From positions 410,803 through 474,802 of the forward strand of contig NZ_QTJV01000010.1 in NCBI RefSeq assembly GCF_003412465.1: a stretch of DNA of 64,000 nucleotides, given 5' to 3'. The stretch comes from Chitinophaga silvisoli. GTDB lineage: Bacteria; Bacteroidota; Bacteroidia; Chitinophagales; Chitinophagaceae. Below, piece after piece: positions 9,658 through 17,668 of the stretch. The translations under genes were made by a program, and so were the position numbers. Each line of letters opens with the position of its first letter. Position 1 is the stretch's first letter. Under the pieces are notes generated by a model, which did no database searches, was not told the DNA's origin, and worked only from the letters and a program-made list of their open reading frames with translations.

Positions 9658-9688
9658 TTGTATAATTGTATCAAATAATATATCTTTG
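9658..9688 (+). promoter_or_regulatory. Bacteroidota-type promoter for the T9SS protein gene
   Basis: TTG at 9658-9660 is followed after 20 bases by TATCTTTG at 9681-9688, matching the Bacteroidota consensus TTG-N19/20-TAnnTTTG. Transcription would begin near 9695, which rules out the in-frame TTG at 9666 as a translation start and supports the ATG at 9753. The rest of 9531-9752 is AT-rich, and I see no gene in it. Confidence 0.7.
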
Positions 9689-9752
9689 TTTGGAAAACCG
9701 TGTATTTGAAAGGGGGTGCTATCCCTTCATCCCGCTTATTTCCCATATAGTT

Positions 9753-12389
9753 ATGCCTCGACCTGCCTGGAGTACATTATGGTCACTTATATTCTTACTT
9801 TACGTGCAAGCAGCATATCCACAGCAAGGTTATATCTACTTACACGTTAACAGCCAGGATGATGTCACATCGCCCGATTTCCATTTCACTTTAGATGGGA
9901 CCACAAATTTCATTCTCAATGACCAGCCTTCCGTTTCAGGTACCATCAACGACATTGGTGCCGGTGTCAGGGGAGAACTCTGGGCAGCTACCACTACCAA
10001 CATTTTTCGTCGCCCTTCAGGAAGCAGCCAGTGGACCAATACCGGCTACCAGGCCATCAATATCGATGGTGCCGGAGCAGGCCAGTTTGTGAGTGTAGAT
10101 GCCGCAGGTAATGCTTACTTCTTTGATGGTACCACACTCAATACAATCTATCGTCCTTCTTTTCATGCCAATATTGCCGCTGTAGATATCTCCTATGGTG
10201 GTGGCCGTATCGGGATTACCCGTTCTGACGGAAGTATCCTGACCAATATCAGTACCGCCGCTCCCTATGCCGATAGCTGGGCCCAGCTATTGGGAGGCAG
10301 TACCGGGGCTACCCGATTGGATATTCAGCCTTACACCGGCACCGTTGTGTATATAGCAAATGGTGTATATACCATTCCATTCACCGGGGGTACGGCTGCC
10401 AATATCAGTCCGTCTACCTATGCCGATATTGCAATTGACGGCCAGAGCCAGGTCTATGCCAATGGTGTTTATTACAATGGCAGCAGCTGGAGCGCCGATG
10501 CTACAGCAAGAACCGACTTTAGTCATACAACCGCTTTCGATGGCGCAGTATGGAGCAGCAATACGAATGCTATTTATAGCCGCACTGCCAGCAGCTGGCT
10601 GGATGGAGAACGGATCCGTACCACTCCGAATGATAATGCAGTGATCATTCCTGTTAGTGCAGGCACCTACCAACTGGCAGCGACAACACGCTGCGGATGG
10701 AAATTAAGCGGGTATACCATTTATGACCCGGATGCTTCCACGCTGACCGTTGATGCCATTTCTGTGGCGGCCGGAGAAATTGTACATATTGTGGCCAACG
10801 AAGATAAAGTTGCAACAACTCCTGTCACCATCACGGGCGACAGCGCCCTTTGTGCAAACAACCGCTTATCGCTGAGCGTATCAGTAGCCGGTGGCACCTG
10901 GAGTAGTAATAATACAAGCGTTGCCGTTGTAGATGGCAGTGGTACTGTCAATGGTATTGCAGGTGGAACAGCTACCATCAAATACGAACTGAATACCAGC
11001 GGTTGTATAGACTCTGCTATAAAAAAAATCTATGTTGCCGCCAGCCCGGCTTTTACATTGATGCCCACGAATGTCACCTGCAATACCTTTAAAGATGGTA
11101 TCATCAGGGTTGCTTCCAACAGTACCGGCAATCAATACGCGATTAATGGCGGTGCATGGCAGGTAGATTCCGTATTCAGGGGATTAGGCCCGGGTTCATA
11201 CAGCATCACGGTAAAAGGAGCCAATGGCTGTGTCGCAGATGCGCAAACAGCCGTGATCACCGAGCCTGATGTAATCGGTATCACAGTGTCCCAGATCTCC
11301 GTGGGCTGCCCCGGCGATGCAACAGGCAGTCTCACCGCTGTTGCCACAGGCGGGGTCGCTCCTTACACGCTGACCTGGAGCACAGGTTCTTCTGCCAGTA
11401 CGATTGGCCGTTTGCCCGAAGGTACTTACAGCATCACCGTAAGGGATGCCAATACCTGTGCTGCCTCTATCAGGGTAAAACTCGTATCAGTGATCTCATT
11501 ATTCGTTATCAATGCACCGGTCAAACAGGTAGGCGGACAAATTGTGATCACAGGCAATACCCTGCCAAATGCCTCCATCATTGTGAACTTCCCGGATGGC
11601 AGTTCTGCCGCTACCCATGCAGATGCCTATGGTAAATTCAGCACCATTTCAGCCAACCCACAGCCCAATGGAAGTGTATATGTTACTGTGACGGATGCAA
11701 GCACCAAAGCTACCTGTACCCGCTACGTTGATTTCAATGACGCACCTACTGCCGATGTAAGTATCGTAAAGACATTGGAGACCACAGGTGAAATTGGAAT
11801 AGGCGACGAAATTTCATTCCTGCTCACGGTATACAATAAGGGACTGGACAATGCAACATCCCTGATCATCACCGATGATTTTCCTTACAACCTGTCTGCC
11901 GCAACGGAACTTTCTCCTTCTACAGGATATGCCACTTACAACGCAGCGATGAATGAAGTAGTCTGGAACATCGACACACTGCGTGTGCTGAAGTCAGCCT
12001 CCTTTTCTTTTAAGGCCCGTGTATCGGCTGCCGGGGTGATTAAGAATACAGCCTATGTTTCTTCGAATGAAACAGATCCCGACAATTCAAATAATTCAAG
12101 CACGGTGGAAACACCTGCCATTAGTGCAACTTTCTTTGTACCCAACGTGATTACGCCTAATGGCGATGGAAAGAATGACCAGTTTGTAATCAAAGGGCTG
12201 GACCTCTATCCCGGCTCAAAACTGGAGATCTATAATCGCTGGGGCAACCAGGTATACCGGAGTGACAACTACAACAACAACTGGAAAGGAGAGGGGCTGA
12301 GTGCCGGTATTTATTATTACGTGCTCAGGATCAACATGGCTGGAGGACCACAGCTGTACAAAGGTTATGTTGAACTGATTACAAGGTAG
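9753..12389 (+). CDS. T9SS type B secreted multidomain protein with gliding-motility C-terminal domain
   Basis: About 878 residues from the ATG at 9753. It has a signal peptide (ending near AAYPQQ), then a tectonin/beta-propeller-like region (residues about 25-300, with repeats such as ISTAAPYADSW and DIAIDGQSQVYANG). A Big-2/Ig-like domain follows (about 355-425), then two SprB-type repeats (about 425-590, including PGSYSITVKGANGC and EGTYSITVRDANTC) and a DUF11 repeat (about 665-770). It ends in the CHU_C/gliding-motility domain (PNVITPNGDGKNDQF, then IYNRWGNQVY), which directs type IX secretion and surface attachment. The partner PorP/SprF gene follows after 4 bases. A surface adhesin role is likely; the ligand is unknown. 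Confidence 0.88.
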   Translation: MPRPAWSTLWSLIFLLYVQAAYPQQGYIYLHVNSQDDVTSPDFHFTLDGTTNFILNDQPSVSGTINDIGAGVRGELWAATTTNIFRRPSGSSQWTNTGYQAINIDGAGAGQFVSVDAAGNAYFFDGTTLNTIYRPSFHANIAAVDISYGGGRIGITRSDGSILTNISTAAPYADSWAQLLGGSTGATRLDIQPYTGTVVYIANGVYTIPFTGGTAANISPSTYADIAIDGQSQVYANGVYYNGSSWSADATARTDFSHTTAFDGAVWSSNTNAIYSRTASSWLDGERIRTTPNDNAVIIPVSAGTYQLAATTRCGWKLSGYTIYDPDASTLTVDAISVAAGEIVHIVANEDKVATTPVTITGDSALCANNRLSLSVSVAGGTWSSNNTSVAVVDGSGTVNGIAGGTATIKYELNTSGCIDSAIKKIYVAASPAFTLMPTNVTCNTFKDGIIRVASNSTGNQYAINGGAWQVDSVFRGLGPGSYSITVKGANGCVADAQTAVITEPDVIGITVSQISVGCPGDATGSLTAVATGGVAPYTLTWSTGSSASTIGRLPEGTYSITVRDANTCAASIRVKLVSVISLFVINAPVKQVGGQIVITGNTLPNASIIVNFPDGSSAATHADAYGKFSTISANPQPNGSVYVTVTDASTKATCTRYVDFNDAPTADVSIVKTLETTGEIGIGDEISFLLTVYNKGLDNATSLIITDDFPYNLSAATELSPSTGYATYNAAMNEVVWNIDTLRVLKSASFSFKARVSAAGVIKNTAYVSSNETDPDNSNNSSTVETPAISATFFVPNVITPNGDGKNDQFVIKGLDLYPGSKLEIYNRWGNQVYRSDNYNNNWKGEGLSAGIYYYVLRINMAGGPQLYKGYVELITR

Positions 12390-12393
12390 CAAA

Positions 12394-13395
12394 ATGATTA
12401 AAAGGAGCATCACCATATTAATTTTCTTCCTTGCCTGCCTGGAGGCACATGCCCAGCAGGAGGTGCAGTTCAGTCAGTACATTTTTAACGGACTGGCTGT
12501 CAATCCTGCATATGCAGGATACAAGGAAGCGCTCTACCTGCACACCAGCTACCGACAGCAATGGTCCGGGTTTCCGGGAGCACCGGTCACCGGAACGTTC
12601 TCCGCAGACGGCCTTACAGATTACGCTGATAAAAGAGTAGGATGGGGGGTATTGACTTCTCTCGAAAAACTTGGTCCGCAATCAGCCACCGCCCTTTTTG
12701 TAAATTATTCATACCGTATTCCCATGGATTGGGAAGATGAAAAACGACTGGCGCTTGGTCTGGGTGTAGGTGTCACAAACTATAGTGTGGATGGCAGCAA
12801 TCGTAAGTATGTAGATGCAGATGATCCCGAGGTAATATTAGGCCGGCAGTCAACCCTGGTGCCCGATGCAAGAGTCGGGCTTTATTACAATTCTGCTACC
12901 TCGTATATAGGTGTGTCCGTATTAAATTTATTTTCTGCATACACCAGCGGCAAGATCTTTTTAGGGAATGGTTTATTATATTCTTCTTTGCGCAAATCCA
13001 GGCACCTCTATCTCTCAGCAGGTACCCTATTTCCCCTGAACCAGGACGTGCAGTTAAAACCCTCCATCCTGGTGAAAGGAGATTTTAAAGGACCTGTGAA
13101 TGTGGATGTAAATGTCTTTGTTTTATTGCAGGAGACCTTGTGGATCGGTGCCTCTTACCGTACAGGATTTAATTACCCCGGGAATACGAATTTACAGCCC
13201 AATTTAGACCCTAATAATGCATTTAGTGTGCTGATGGAAGTCTATGCAAATGACAACCTCAGAATTGGCTATTCTTACGACTTTTCAACCAGCGGAATTT
13301 CACGTTATCAACGGGGTTCACATGAGCTCTCTTTAGGCATTACAATCCCCAGCATCAACAGCATGAACAAGGTAAAATGCCCTCGCCATTTTTAA
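12394..13395 (+). CDS. PorP/SprF family type IX secretion outer-membrane protein
   Basis: A 333-residue protein with a signal peptide (ending EAHAQ). EVQFSQYIFNGLAVNPAYAG is the diagnostic start of the PorP/SprF family, and SYRQQWSGFPGAP is the second conserved block. The rest is a 14-strand-like beta-barrel. Such proteins bind the CHU_C domain of a specific T9SS substrate and anchor it at the cell surface. Here the substrate is almost certainly the large protein encoded immediately upstream. Confidence 0.93.
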   Translation: MIKRSITILIFFLACLEAHAQQEVQFSQYIFNGLAVNPAYAGYKEALYLHTSYRQQWSGFPGAPVTGTFSADGLTDYADKRVGWGVLTSLEKLGPQSATALFVNYSYRIPMDWEDEKRLALGLGVGVTNYSVDGSNRKYVDADDPEVILGRQSTLVPDARVGLYYNSATSYIGVSVLNLFSAYTSGKIFLGNGLLYSSLRKSRHLYLSAGTLFPLNQDVQLKPSILVKGDFKGPVNVDVNVFVLLQETLWIGASYRTGFNYPGNTNLQPNLDPNNAFSVLMEVYANDNLRIGYSYDFSTSGISRYQRGSHELSLGITIPSINSMNKVKCPRHF

Positions 13396-13438
13396 TGTAC
13401 AACTGATTGTTTTTCAATGATTATTTGGTTCAAAAAAT

Positions 13439-13460
13439 ATGTGGATAACTTTATCCACAT
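13439..13460. promoter_or_regulatory. Head-to-head pair of perfect DnaA boxes
   Basis: Bases 13440-13448 (TGTGGATAA) and 13451-13459 (TTATCCACA) are two exact copies of the consensus DnaA box on opposite strands. They are separated by CT and lie inside a 10-bp-arm palindrome. The element sits 44 bases after the PorP/SprF stop and 123 bases before the first tailocin-region gene. It could be a DnaA binding site, another operator or a plain hairpin. No T-run follows, so it is not a normal terminator. Confidence 0.5.
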
Positions 13461-13497
13461 AGGGTTCACTACGCAGAAAGAGTAGTAAGTGAGCTGC

Positions 13498-13505
13498 TAA
13501 CTTTG
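13498..13505 (+). promoter_or_regulatory. Probable -7 element of a Bacteroidota promoter
   Basis: TAACTTTG matches TAnnTTTG and lies 78 bases before the ATG at 13583. No TTG is found 19-20 bases upstream, so the -33 part is weak or absent, which could mean activator dependence. Confidence 0.4.
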
Positions 13506-13582
13506 ATACTGAACAAAATAACCTGGTACCGTCATCCATGCAGCACGGCTATTAATCAATCACAAACAAAGTATTAAAGATT

Positions 13583-13894
13583 ATGCGAGGACAACAAACC
13601 CTTTTCAATCATTTCATAGAAAACCCTGTCACCAAAACAGTGCGCAAAGGTCGCTCCGCCGATATGATCGCCCTGAGGGACGAATGCCTGCTGCACCGGT
13701 ATTATTACTACATCAAGCTCCAGCAAAAGCGGTATGATTCTGCTATTGAGGAATTATCCAAAGAGTTCTACATTAAGAACAGTAATATTATTTACCGTAT
13801 GCAGTGCAATAGCGAGCGCCTTGAGCAAATTATGAAAAGAGAACAACCCGACCTGAAGCAACTACGGCTGCTCTATCCATGGTTGACGTGGTAA
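13583..13894 (+). CDS. Small basic protein with a possible helix-turn-helix, next to the tail cluster
   Basis: A 103-residue protein that I do not assign to a named family. It is rich in Tyr, Lys and Arg. The stretch YDSAIEELSKEFYIKNSNII (about residues 51-70) has the shape of a helix-turn-helix of the kind that separates a helix, a tight turn and a recognition helix. It is preceded by the DnaA-box palindrome and a TAnnTTTG element, and followed by a bidirectional terminator. Its position at the edge of the tail genes makes it a candidate regulator of the particle, which is inference from location. An inverted repeat (GTTGACG/CGTCAAC) overlaps its stop at 13882-13901. Confidence 0.5.
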   Translation: MRGQQTLFNHFIENPVTKTVRKGRSADMIALRDECLLHRYYYYIKLQQKRYDSAIEELSKEFYIKNSNIIYRMQCNSERLEQIMKREQPDLKQLRLLYPWLTW

Positions 13895-13920
13895 CGTCAA
13901 CGATTGTTAACCCTGAAAAA

Positions 13921-13953
13921 AAAGCCTGTATCAAATAAGATACAGGCTTTTTT
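13921..13953. terminator. Bidirectional Rho-independent terminator
   Basis: A 12-bp perfect stem (13921-13932 with 13939-13950) and a 6-base AAATAA loop, with T-run on one side and A-run on the other. It lies between two convergent genes ending at 13894 and 13965 and serves both. Confidence 0.9.
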
Positions 13954-13964
13954 CATGCCCGTAA

Positions 13965-14459
13965 TTAAATTTCAACTTCGGCAATCTCCAGTTGCGGTTT
14001 CCCTGTTTGTGTTGTATTCACTTCCAGGTACTCTTCAAAATCCAGACTATACGTCAGCACCCTTGCCCTGAATGCATCGGATCTCACCTCCGTATTTACC
14101 TTAATTCTACTCAGCGGATTAATCCCATTACTACTCCAACCCTGCAATGCTTCATGCAATTTTCTTTCTGCTTCATAATATCCCATCACAGTATTTGTAT
14201 CTACAAAAGTAACCCCATCAGCAGCGAGTACATAATATACTAATCTCAATTGCAGCTCACCATTTGCCCGTTGTCCCTGGTTGAGTATTTCTGTAAAGTT
14301 CACATTGTTGAAATCGATAAATACACATGGCCATATAGCAGGTACGCTGCTGTAAATTTCTGTTTGTCCCATCTCCGGCAGAATTCCTTTTATCTCCGGA
14401 ACTGTAGTGGCAATGTGCGTTTGCAGGGATGTGAAAAGTTGTGCAAATAGACTGTTCAT
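13965..14459 (-). CDS. Phage tail terminator/completion-like protein
   Basis: A 164-residue protein with the alpha/beta layout of tail terminator proteins. An N-terminal helix (LFTSLQTHIATTVPEIKG) precedes a strand-rich middle (PAIWPCVFIDFNNVNF, ELQLRLVYYV), a helix (YYEAERKLHEALQGW) and late strands (RARVLTYSLDFEEYLE). Such proteins cap the tail tube and sheath; without a capsid, the cap would close the particle. It is the only structural gene on the reverse strand, facing the remaining tail genes across a 232-base promoter region. Family placement is from fold-like features and context; no catalytic motif is expected. Confidence 0.6.
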   Translation of the reverse strand: MNSLFAQLFTSLQTHIATTVPEIKGILPEMGQTEIYSSVPAIWPCVFIDFNNVNFTEILNQGQRANGELQLRLVYYVLAADGVTFVDTNTVMGYYEAERKLHEALQGWSSNGINPLSRIKVNTEVRSDAFRARVLTYSLDFEEYLEVNTTQTGKPQLEIAEVEI

Positions 14460-14691
14460 TTTTTTTTATTTTTTTTGAGTTAACAACAGTGTAAAGATCG
14501 ATCTATTCTGCGTCTTTAAAATTCACTTCATTAATGATTGTACAAACAGTGAAATCTAAATGCACAATAAAAGAATAAACATTATTTCACGATTTTTTCA
14601 CCGTGTATAAAAGCTGTTTCTTTGTATTGTTATCGCTTGCAACATACATGAAAGAAGAAAGATCCTTTAAAACCTAAATTGTTAACCTCAG
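14460..14691. promoter_or_regulatory. Divergent control region of the tailocin cluster
   Basis: This 232-base AT-rich gap separates the reverse-strand cap gene from the forward tail operon. It holds an inverted pair GTGAAAT (14549-14555) and ATTTCAC (14584-14590), a further TTTCAC at 14596-14601 and TTCACT at 14522-14527. The forward TTTCTTTG at 14617-14624 is one mismatch from TAnnTTTG. The reverse leader is a long A-rich tract (14461-14476 read on the other strand), typical of Bacteroidota ribosome entry. The repeats are candidate operators for whatever silences or induces the cluster. Confidence 0.4.
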
Positions 14692-14934
14692 ATGTTACTA
14701 TTAAATGAAATTATTGATGTTAACCCCGGAAACGTACTCTTCCAGCGGCTTGGAGACCAGGCCTTCTCTGTAATCGTACTCATTGGCATCGCATGGATTT
14801 TGTGGAAGCGCCAGATCAAACTGGAAGATCGCCTCGCACAATATCTTAATGATGACCGTGAAAAAATGCAGGGAGTGATAGAAAATAATACAAAGGTCAT
14901 GGAGCGCCTGGAAAGCGTACTGGAGAGACGTTAA
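14692..14934 (+). CDS. Small membrane protein, holin-like (BhlA/UviB type)
   Basis: An 80-residue protein with one predicted membrane helix (about residues 22-40, SVIVLIGIAWILW) followed by a charged coiled coil (KLEDRLAQYLNDDREKMQGV and onward to the Arg-Arg C-terminus). This single-helix-plus-charged-tail layout matches BhlA/UviB-type putative holins found beside tailocins and prophages. It is the first forward gene of the cluster. No endolysin is recognisable nearby, so release by lysis is uncertain; it could instead be a membrane anchor. Confidence 0.55.
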   Translation: MLLLNEIIDVNPGNVLFQRLGDQAFSVIVLIGIAWILWKRQIKLEDRLAQYLNDDREKMQGVIENNTKVMERLESVLERR

Positions 14935-14973
14935 ACGTTAGAATTGTCCCCTATTTAAAAACAAAAGCACCCT

Positions 14974-15001
14974 CTGTCAAGAGGGCGCTTTCTGAAAGAG
15001 T
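14974..15001 (+). terminator. Hairpin between the holin-like gene and the next tail gene
   Basis: AAAGCACCCTCT pairs with AGAGGGCGCTTT, an 11-of-12 bp stem with a GTCA loop and one A-C mismatch. Only a short T-tract follows, so it may act as a partial terminator that lowers expression of downstream genes, or as an RNA stability element. Confidence 0.5.
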
Positions 15002-15024
15002 TTACATTAAATAATATATACCCT

Positions 15025-15456
15025 ATGGCATTCTGTAAAAAAACAGGAACTAAAATCAAACACGCATTACAACAATTCGACGCTTTTATTGCAGCACATG
15101 CTGAAGAAGCGCTGCGTGTCACCAGGATTATTAAATCTGCCCTGGAAAGCCCTGTGGTGGATCTCCTGGAAGCTATCATCCCCGGTGATGCAGATACTAT
15201 CCTGAAAAATAAAGTATTGGCAGCACTCGAAACAGGTATCGATACCCTTAGCATTGTCGTAACCTGCAAAGATGAAACTTCACTGGAAGGAAAGGTAGCT
15301 TGTTTTGTCCGTGCATTAGCAACAGTATCTCCCGATCTGCAGGATGCTGTGTTACAAAAATTGCAGAGCATCATTTTGCGTGAGCTGGATGGCAATACTA
15401 AAAAGCAGAACATTTATGATCTGTTTAGCCAGGCAAGCTACAGCAACAGTAAATAA
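15025..15456 (+). CDS. Hypothetical helical protein of the tail cluster
   Basis: A 143-residue, almost entirely helical protein that I cannot place in a named family. It contains ALESPVVDLLEAIIPGDAD and ILKNKVLAALETGID. There is no signal peptide or clear membrane helix. It sits between the holin-like gene and the sheath gene, where small helical proteins of unknown function recur in Bacteroidota prophage and tailocin loci. Its role could be regulatory, lysis-related or structural. Confidence 0.55.
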   Translation: MAFCKKTGTKIKHALQQFDAFIAAHAEEALRVTRIIKSALESPVVDLLEAIIPGDADTILKNKVLAALETGIDTLSIVVTCKDETSLEGKVACFVRALATVSPDLQDAVLQKLQSIILRELDGNTKKQNIYDLFSQASYSNSK

Positions 15457-15494
15457 TTTTTTTTCACAATTTAAATAGACCTAAAAATTAGAAA

Positions 15495-16664
15495 ATGGGA
15501 TTACCAAAAGTAGCAATTACATTAGGCAACGGCAATCTTGGCAGAACCGTTGTAACTGATGATGGGGTTGCTGGTCTGGTACTGACAGGTGTAGCCACGA
15601 ATCAACTTTCGCTGGCTGTACCTACAGTACTCTTCAGCCTGAGTGATGCAGAAGCAATCGGGATCACCGATGGTGGCACCAACACTTATGCCTACCGCCA
15701 CATCAAGGAGTTTTATGACATTGCAGGTGAAGGCGCAGAGCTGTACATCATGCTCGTTGAAAACACAGTAACAATGCCACAGATAGTGGATGTTACTAAC
15801 GCAAACGGTGCTGTGAAATTGCTGGATGCTGCAAAGGGACGTGTCAGACTGCTGGGTATTACTTTTACCCCTGCTGATCTGTATGTAGCACCGCAGGGCG
15901 AAGGCATGGACGGCAATGTACTCGATGCTGTACCGAAAGCACAGCAGCTGGCACAGGCCTATGCTGATCAGTTCAAACCAGTACGTATTTTGCTGGAAGC
16001 AAATGCCATCGACATCGATCATCCTGAAAAGCTGAAAGACCTGCGCACCTTCTCCGCAAATCGCGTAGGAATTGTTTTAGCCGGCACTTACTATGATAGC
16101 CCTTCTATCGGTCTCGTAATCGGTCGTGCCGCAGCTATTCCTGTACAGCGTAACCTGGGTCGCGTAAAAGATGGTGCATTGCCAATTACAAATGCATACA
16201 TCGGTACCAAAAAAGTTGAAGACCTCACATCTCTCGAACTCTTGCACACTAAAGGCTACATCTTCTTCCGTACCTTCGTTGGCCGCTCCGGTTATTACCT
16301 GAATGACGATCCAATGTGTGCTCCTGCTTCAGACGATTACAGTCAGCTGGCAGCAGGCCGCGTGATTGACAAGGCTATCACACTCTGTTATCAAACCTAT
16401 GTCGAAGAACTGAATGATGAAGTAGCTATCGATGCAGATGGTAAACTCAGTGTGCCTGTTATCAAGTACCTGCAAAGCAGGATTGAAACCGCTGTCAACA
16501 CAGCGATGGCTGACGAAATCAGTTCATTCAGCGCATATGTTGATGCAAACCAGAATGTACTGAGCACCGGTAAGATTACGGTAAAAGCAACAATTGTACC
16601 TGTAGGTTATACCAAAACCATCGAAGTATTACTGGGCTTCACCAATCCCGCTCTGAACCAGTAA
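15495..16664 (+). CDS. Contractile tail sheath protein (DUF2586 family)
   Basis: A 389-residue protein, close in length to R-type pyocin sheaths. It opens MGLPKVAITLGNGNLG and has FSLSDAEAIGITDGGTNTYA and YRHIKEFYDIAGEGAELYIM, typical of the DUF2586 sheath family of Bacteroidota phage-like elements. The C-terminal domain (residues about 270-389), with GYYLNDDPMCAPASDDYSQL and a final strand IEVLLGFTNPALNQ, forms the handshake region that links sheath subunits. It would polymerise around the tube and contract on firing. It is followed 35 bases later by the tube gene, the order seen in contractile systems. Confidence 0.85.
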   Translation: MGLPKVAITLGNGNLGRTVVTDDGVAGLVLTGVATNQLSLAVPTVLFSLSDAEAIGITDGGTNTYAYRHIKEFYDIAGEGAELYIMLVENTVTMPQIVDVTNANGAVKLLDAAKGRVRLLGITFTPADLYVAPQGEGMDGNVLDAVPKAQQLAQAYADQFKPVRILLEANAIDIDHPEKLKDLRTFSANRVGIVLAGTYYDSPSIGLVIGRAAAIPVQRNLGRVKDGALPITNAYIGTKKVEDLTSLELLHTKGYIFFRTFVGRSGYYLNDDPMCAPASDDYSQLAAGRVIDKAITLCYQTYVEELNDEVAIDADGKLSVPVIKYLQSRIETAVNTAMADEISSFSAYVDANQNVLSTGKITVKATIVPVGYTKTIEVLLGFTNPALNQ

Positions 16665-16698
16665 TGGCCGTTAACCCCAACATTTAAAAGACATCAAT

Positions 16699-17121
16699 AT
16701 GATTTTTGACACCAAAGAAGTGACCTGGGCAAATATGAAAGTAGTATTGCTCGGTAAAGAACTGACCGGTATCCGGGGCATTAAATACAAACTGACCCAG
16801 GAAAAAGAACACCTGCATGGTGCCGGCGATGAGCCTATCGGCATCCAGCGTGGTAAACGTATCTATGAAGGTGAAATCAAACTGCTGAAATTTGAATATG
16901 ATATTCTCGCCGATGCTGTGAAGAACGCAGGCGGCAGAGACATCCTCGACCTCAGCGCTGAGATCGTAGTTACCTATGTTAAAGATGCTACCTCCACACC
17001 CCGCACTGATATCATTCAGGGCTTCCAGTTCAAGGAGTTTGAAAAAGGCTGGGAGCAGGGCGCCAAATTCATGGAGCTCACACTGCCCATCATCTTCATG
17101 GGCCTGAAACAAAACGCTTAA
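16699..17121 (+). CDS. Tail tube protein
   Basis: A 140-residue beta-rich protein directly after the sheath gene, the standard position for the inner tube. It shows strands ANMKVVLLGKELTGIRGIKY, EGEIKLLKFEYDIL and ILDLSAEIVVTYV, and ends FMELTLPIIFMGLKQNA, consistent with the tube fold shared by P2 FII, T4 gp19 and Hcp. It would stack as hexameric rings inside the sheath. Confidence 0.8.
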   Translation: MIFDTKEVTWANMKVVLLGKELTGIRGIKYKLTQEKEHLHGAGDEPIGIQRGKRIYEGEIKLLKFEYDILADAVKNAGGRDILDLSAEIVVTYVKDATSTPRTDIIQGFQFKEFEKGWEQGAKFMELTLPIIFMGLKQNA

Positions 17122-17156
17122 TTTTTAAACTCACCACAATTATTTAAACCTATATC

Positions 17157-17468
17157 ATGACAGTAGAAAAATCGCTTGCCGTTAGCCAGGAGCACATTGA
17201 TGCATGGAAAAAGAAATATAAAGATATATTCAGGCTCACGGCTGCCGACGGTAAAGTTGGCTATTGCAGAAAACCCAACAGGGACGAAGTAAGCTATGCC
17301 ATGACACTGATCTCCGGCGATCCACTGGCTTATCACGAAACCATCCTCAGGGCTACCTGGTTAGGTGGTGACGAAGAAATCGTAGAAGATAAATCCTATC
17401 TCTACGGTCTGGGCGGACAGCTGGATAAACTGCTGGAAGCGAAAAAAGTAGAAGTGGAAAAGCTCTAA
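17157..17468 (+). CDS. Tail assembly chaperone, G-like product
   Basis: A 103-residue protein with a conserved-looking fold (DIFRLTAADGKVGYCRKPNR, YAMTLISGDPLAYHETILRA). It lies between the tube and tape-measure genes, exactly where phages encode tail assembly chaperones that coat the tape measure. Its 3' end overlaps an open -1 frame that would yield a longer product (see 17429-17647). A run of six A in the codons GCG AAA AAA GTA (17439-17450) and a GAA AAG pair (17457-17462) are candidate slip sites. Usually only the short form is abundant. Confidence 0.75.
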   Translation: MTVEKSLAVSQEHIDAWKKKYKDIFRLTAADGKVGYCRKPNRDEVSYAMTLISGDPLAYHETILRATWLGGDEEIVEDKSYLYGLGGQLDKLLEAKKVEVEKL

Positions 17469-17647
17469 GCGAGGCGTCCGGCGATTTTGATAGCAACCCT
17501 TTCGGTTATATTCAAACGCTGTTCGAATATTATCTGCCCCAGGTTGACACCTCGCAATTATCCGACTCACAATGGGCCGAGAAGTTTGCACAACTGCATG
17601 ATATCCGGCAACGGGAACTGAAAGGATTGCCGTTGCTGTCAAGATAG
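17429..17647 (+). CDS. Tail chaperone T-like extension read in the -1 frame
   Basis: The frame one base back from the G-like gene is open from 17429 to a TAG at 17645-17647. It has no ATG, and translates after the G stop region as SEASGDFDSNPFGYIQTLFE, continuing for about 40 further residues with protein-like composition (a helix-forming region rich in Gln, Glu, Leu and Trp). This matches the G/GT arrangement in lambda and P2-like phages, in which a programmed -1 shift fuses the second domain to the first and the fusion recruits the tube or tape measure. The reading is open and compositionally plausible, but the exact slip point is not certain. Confidence 0.6.
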   Translation, partial: TAGSEKSRSGKALSEASGDFDSNPFGYIQTLFEYYLPQVDTSQLSDSQWAEKFAQLHDIRQRELKGLPLLSR

Positions 17648-17668
17648 CATGGTGTAAAATAATAAACA

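Noticed and set aside
9666..9752. Extended start of the large T9SS protein
   Set aside because: The TTG overlaps a good promoter whose start site would lie downstream of it, and the signal peptide follows the ATG at 9753.
13439..13460. A replication origin
   Set aside because: Only two DnaA boxes are present, with no AT-rich unwinding element or dnaA/dnaN genes. An operator or hairpin is more likely.
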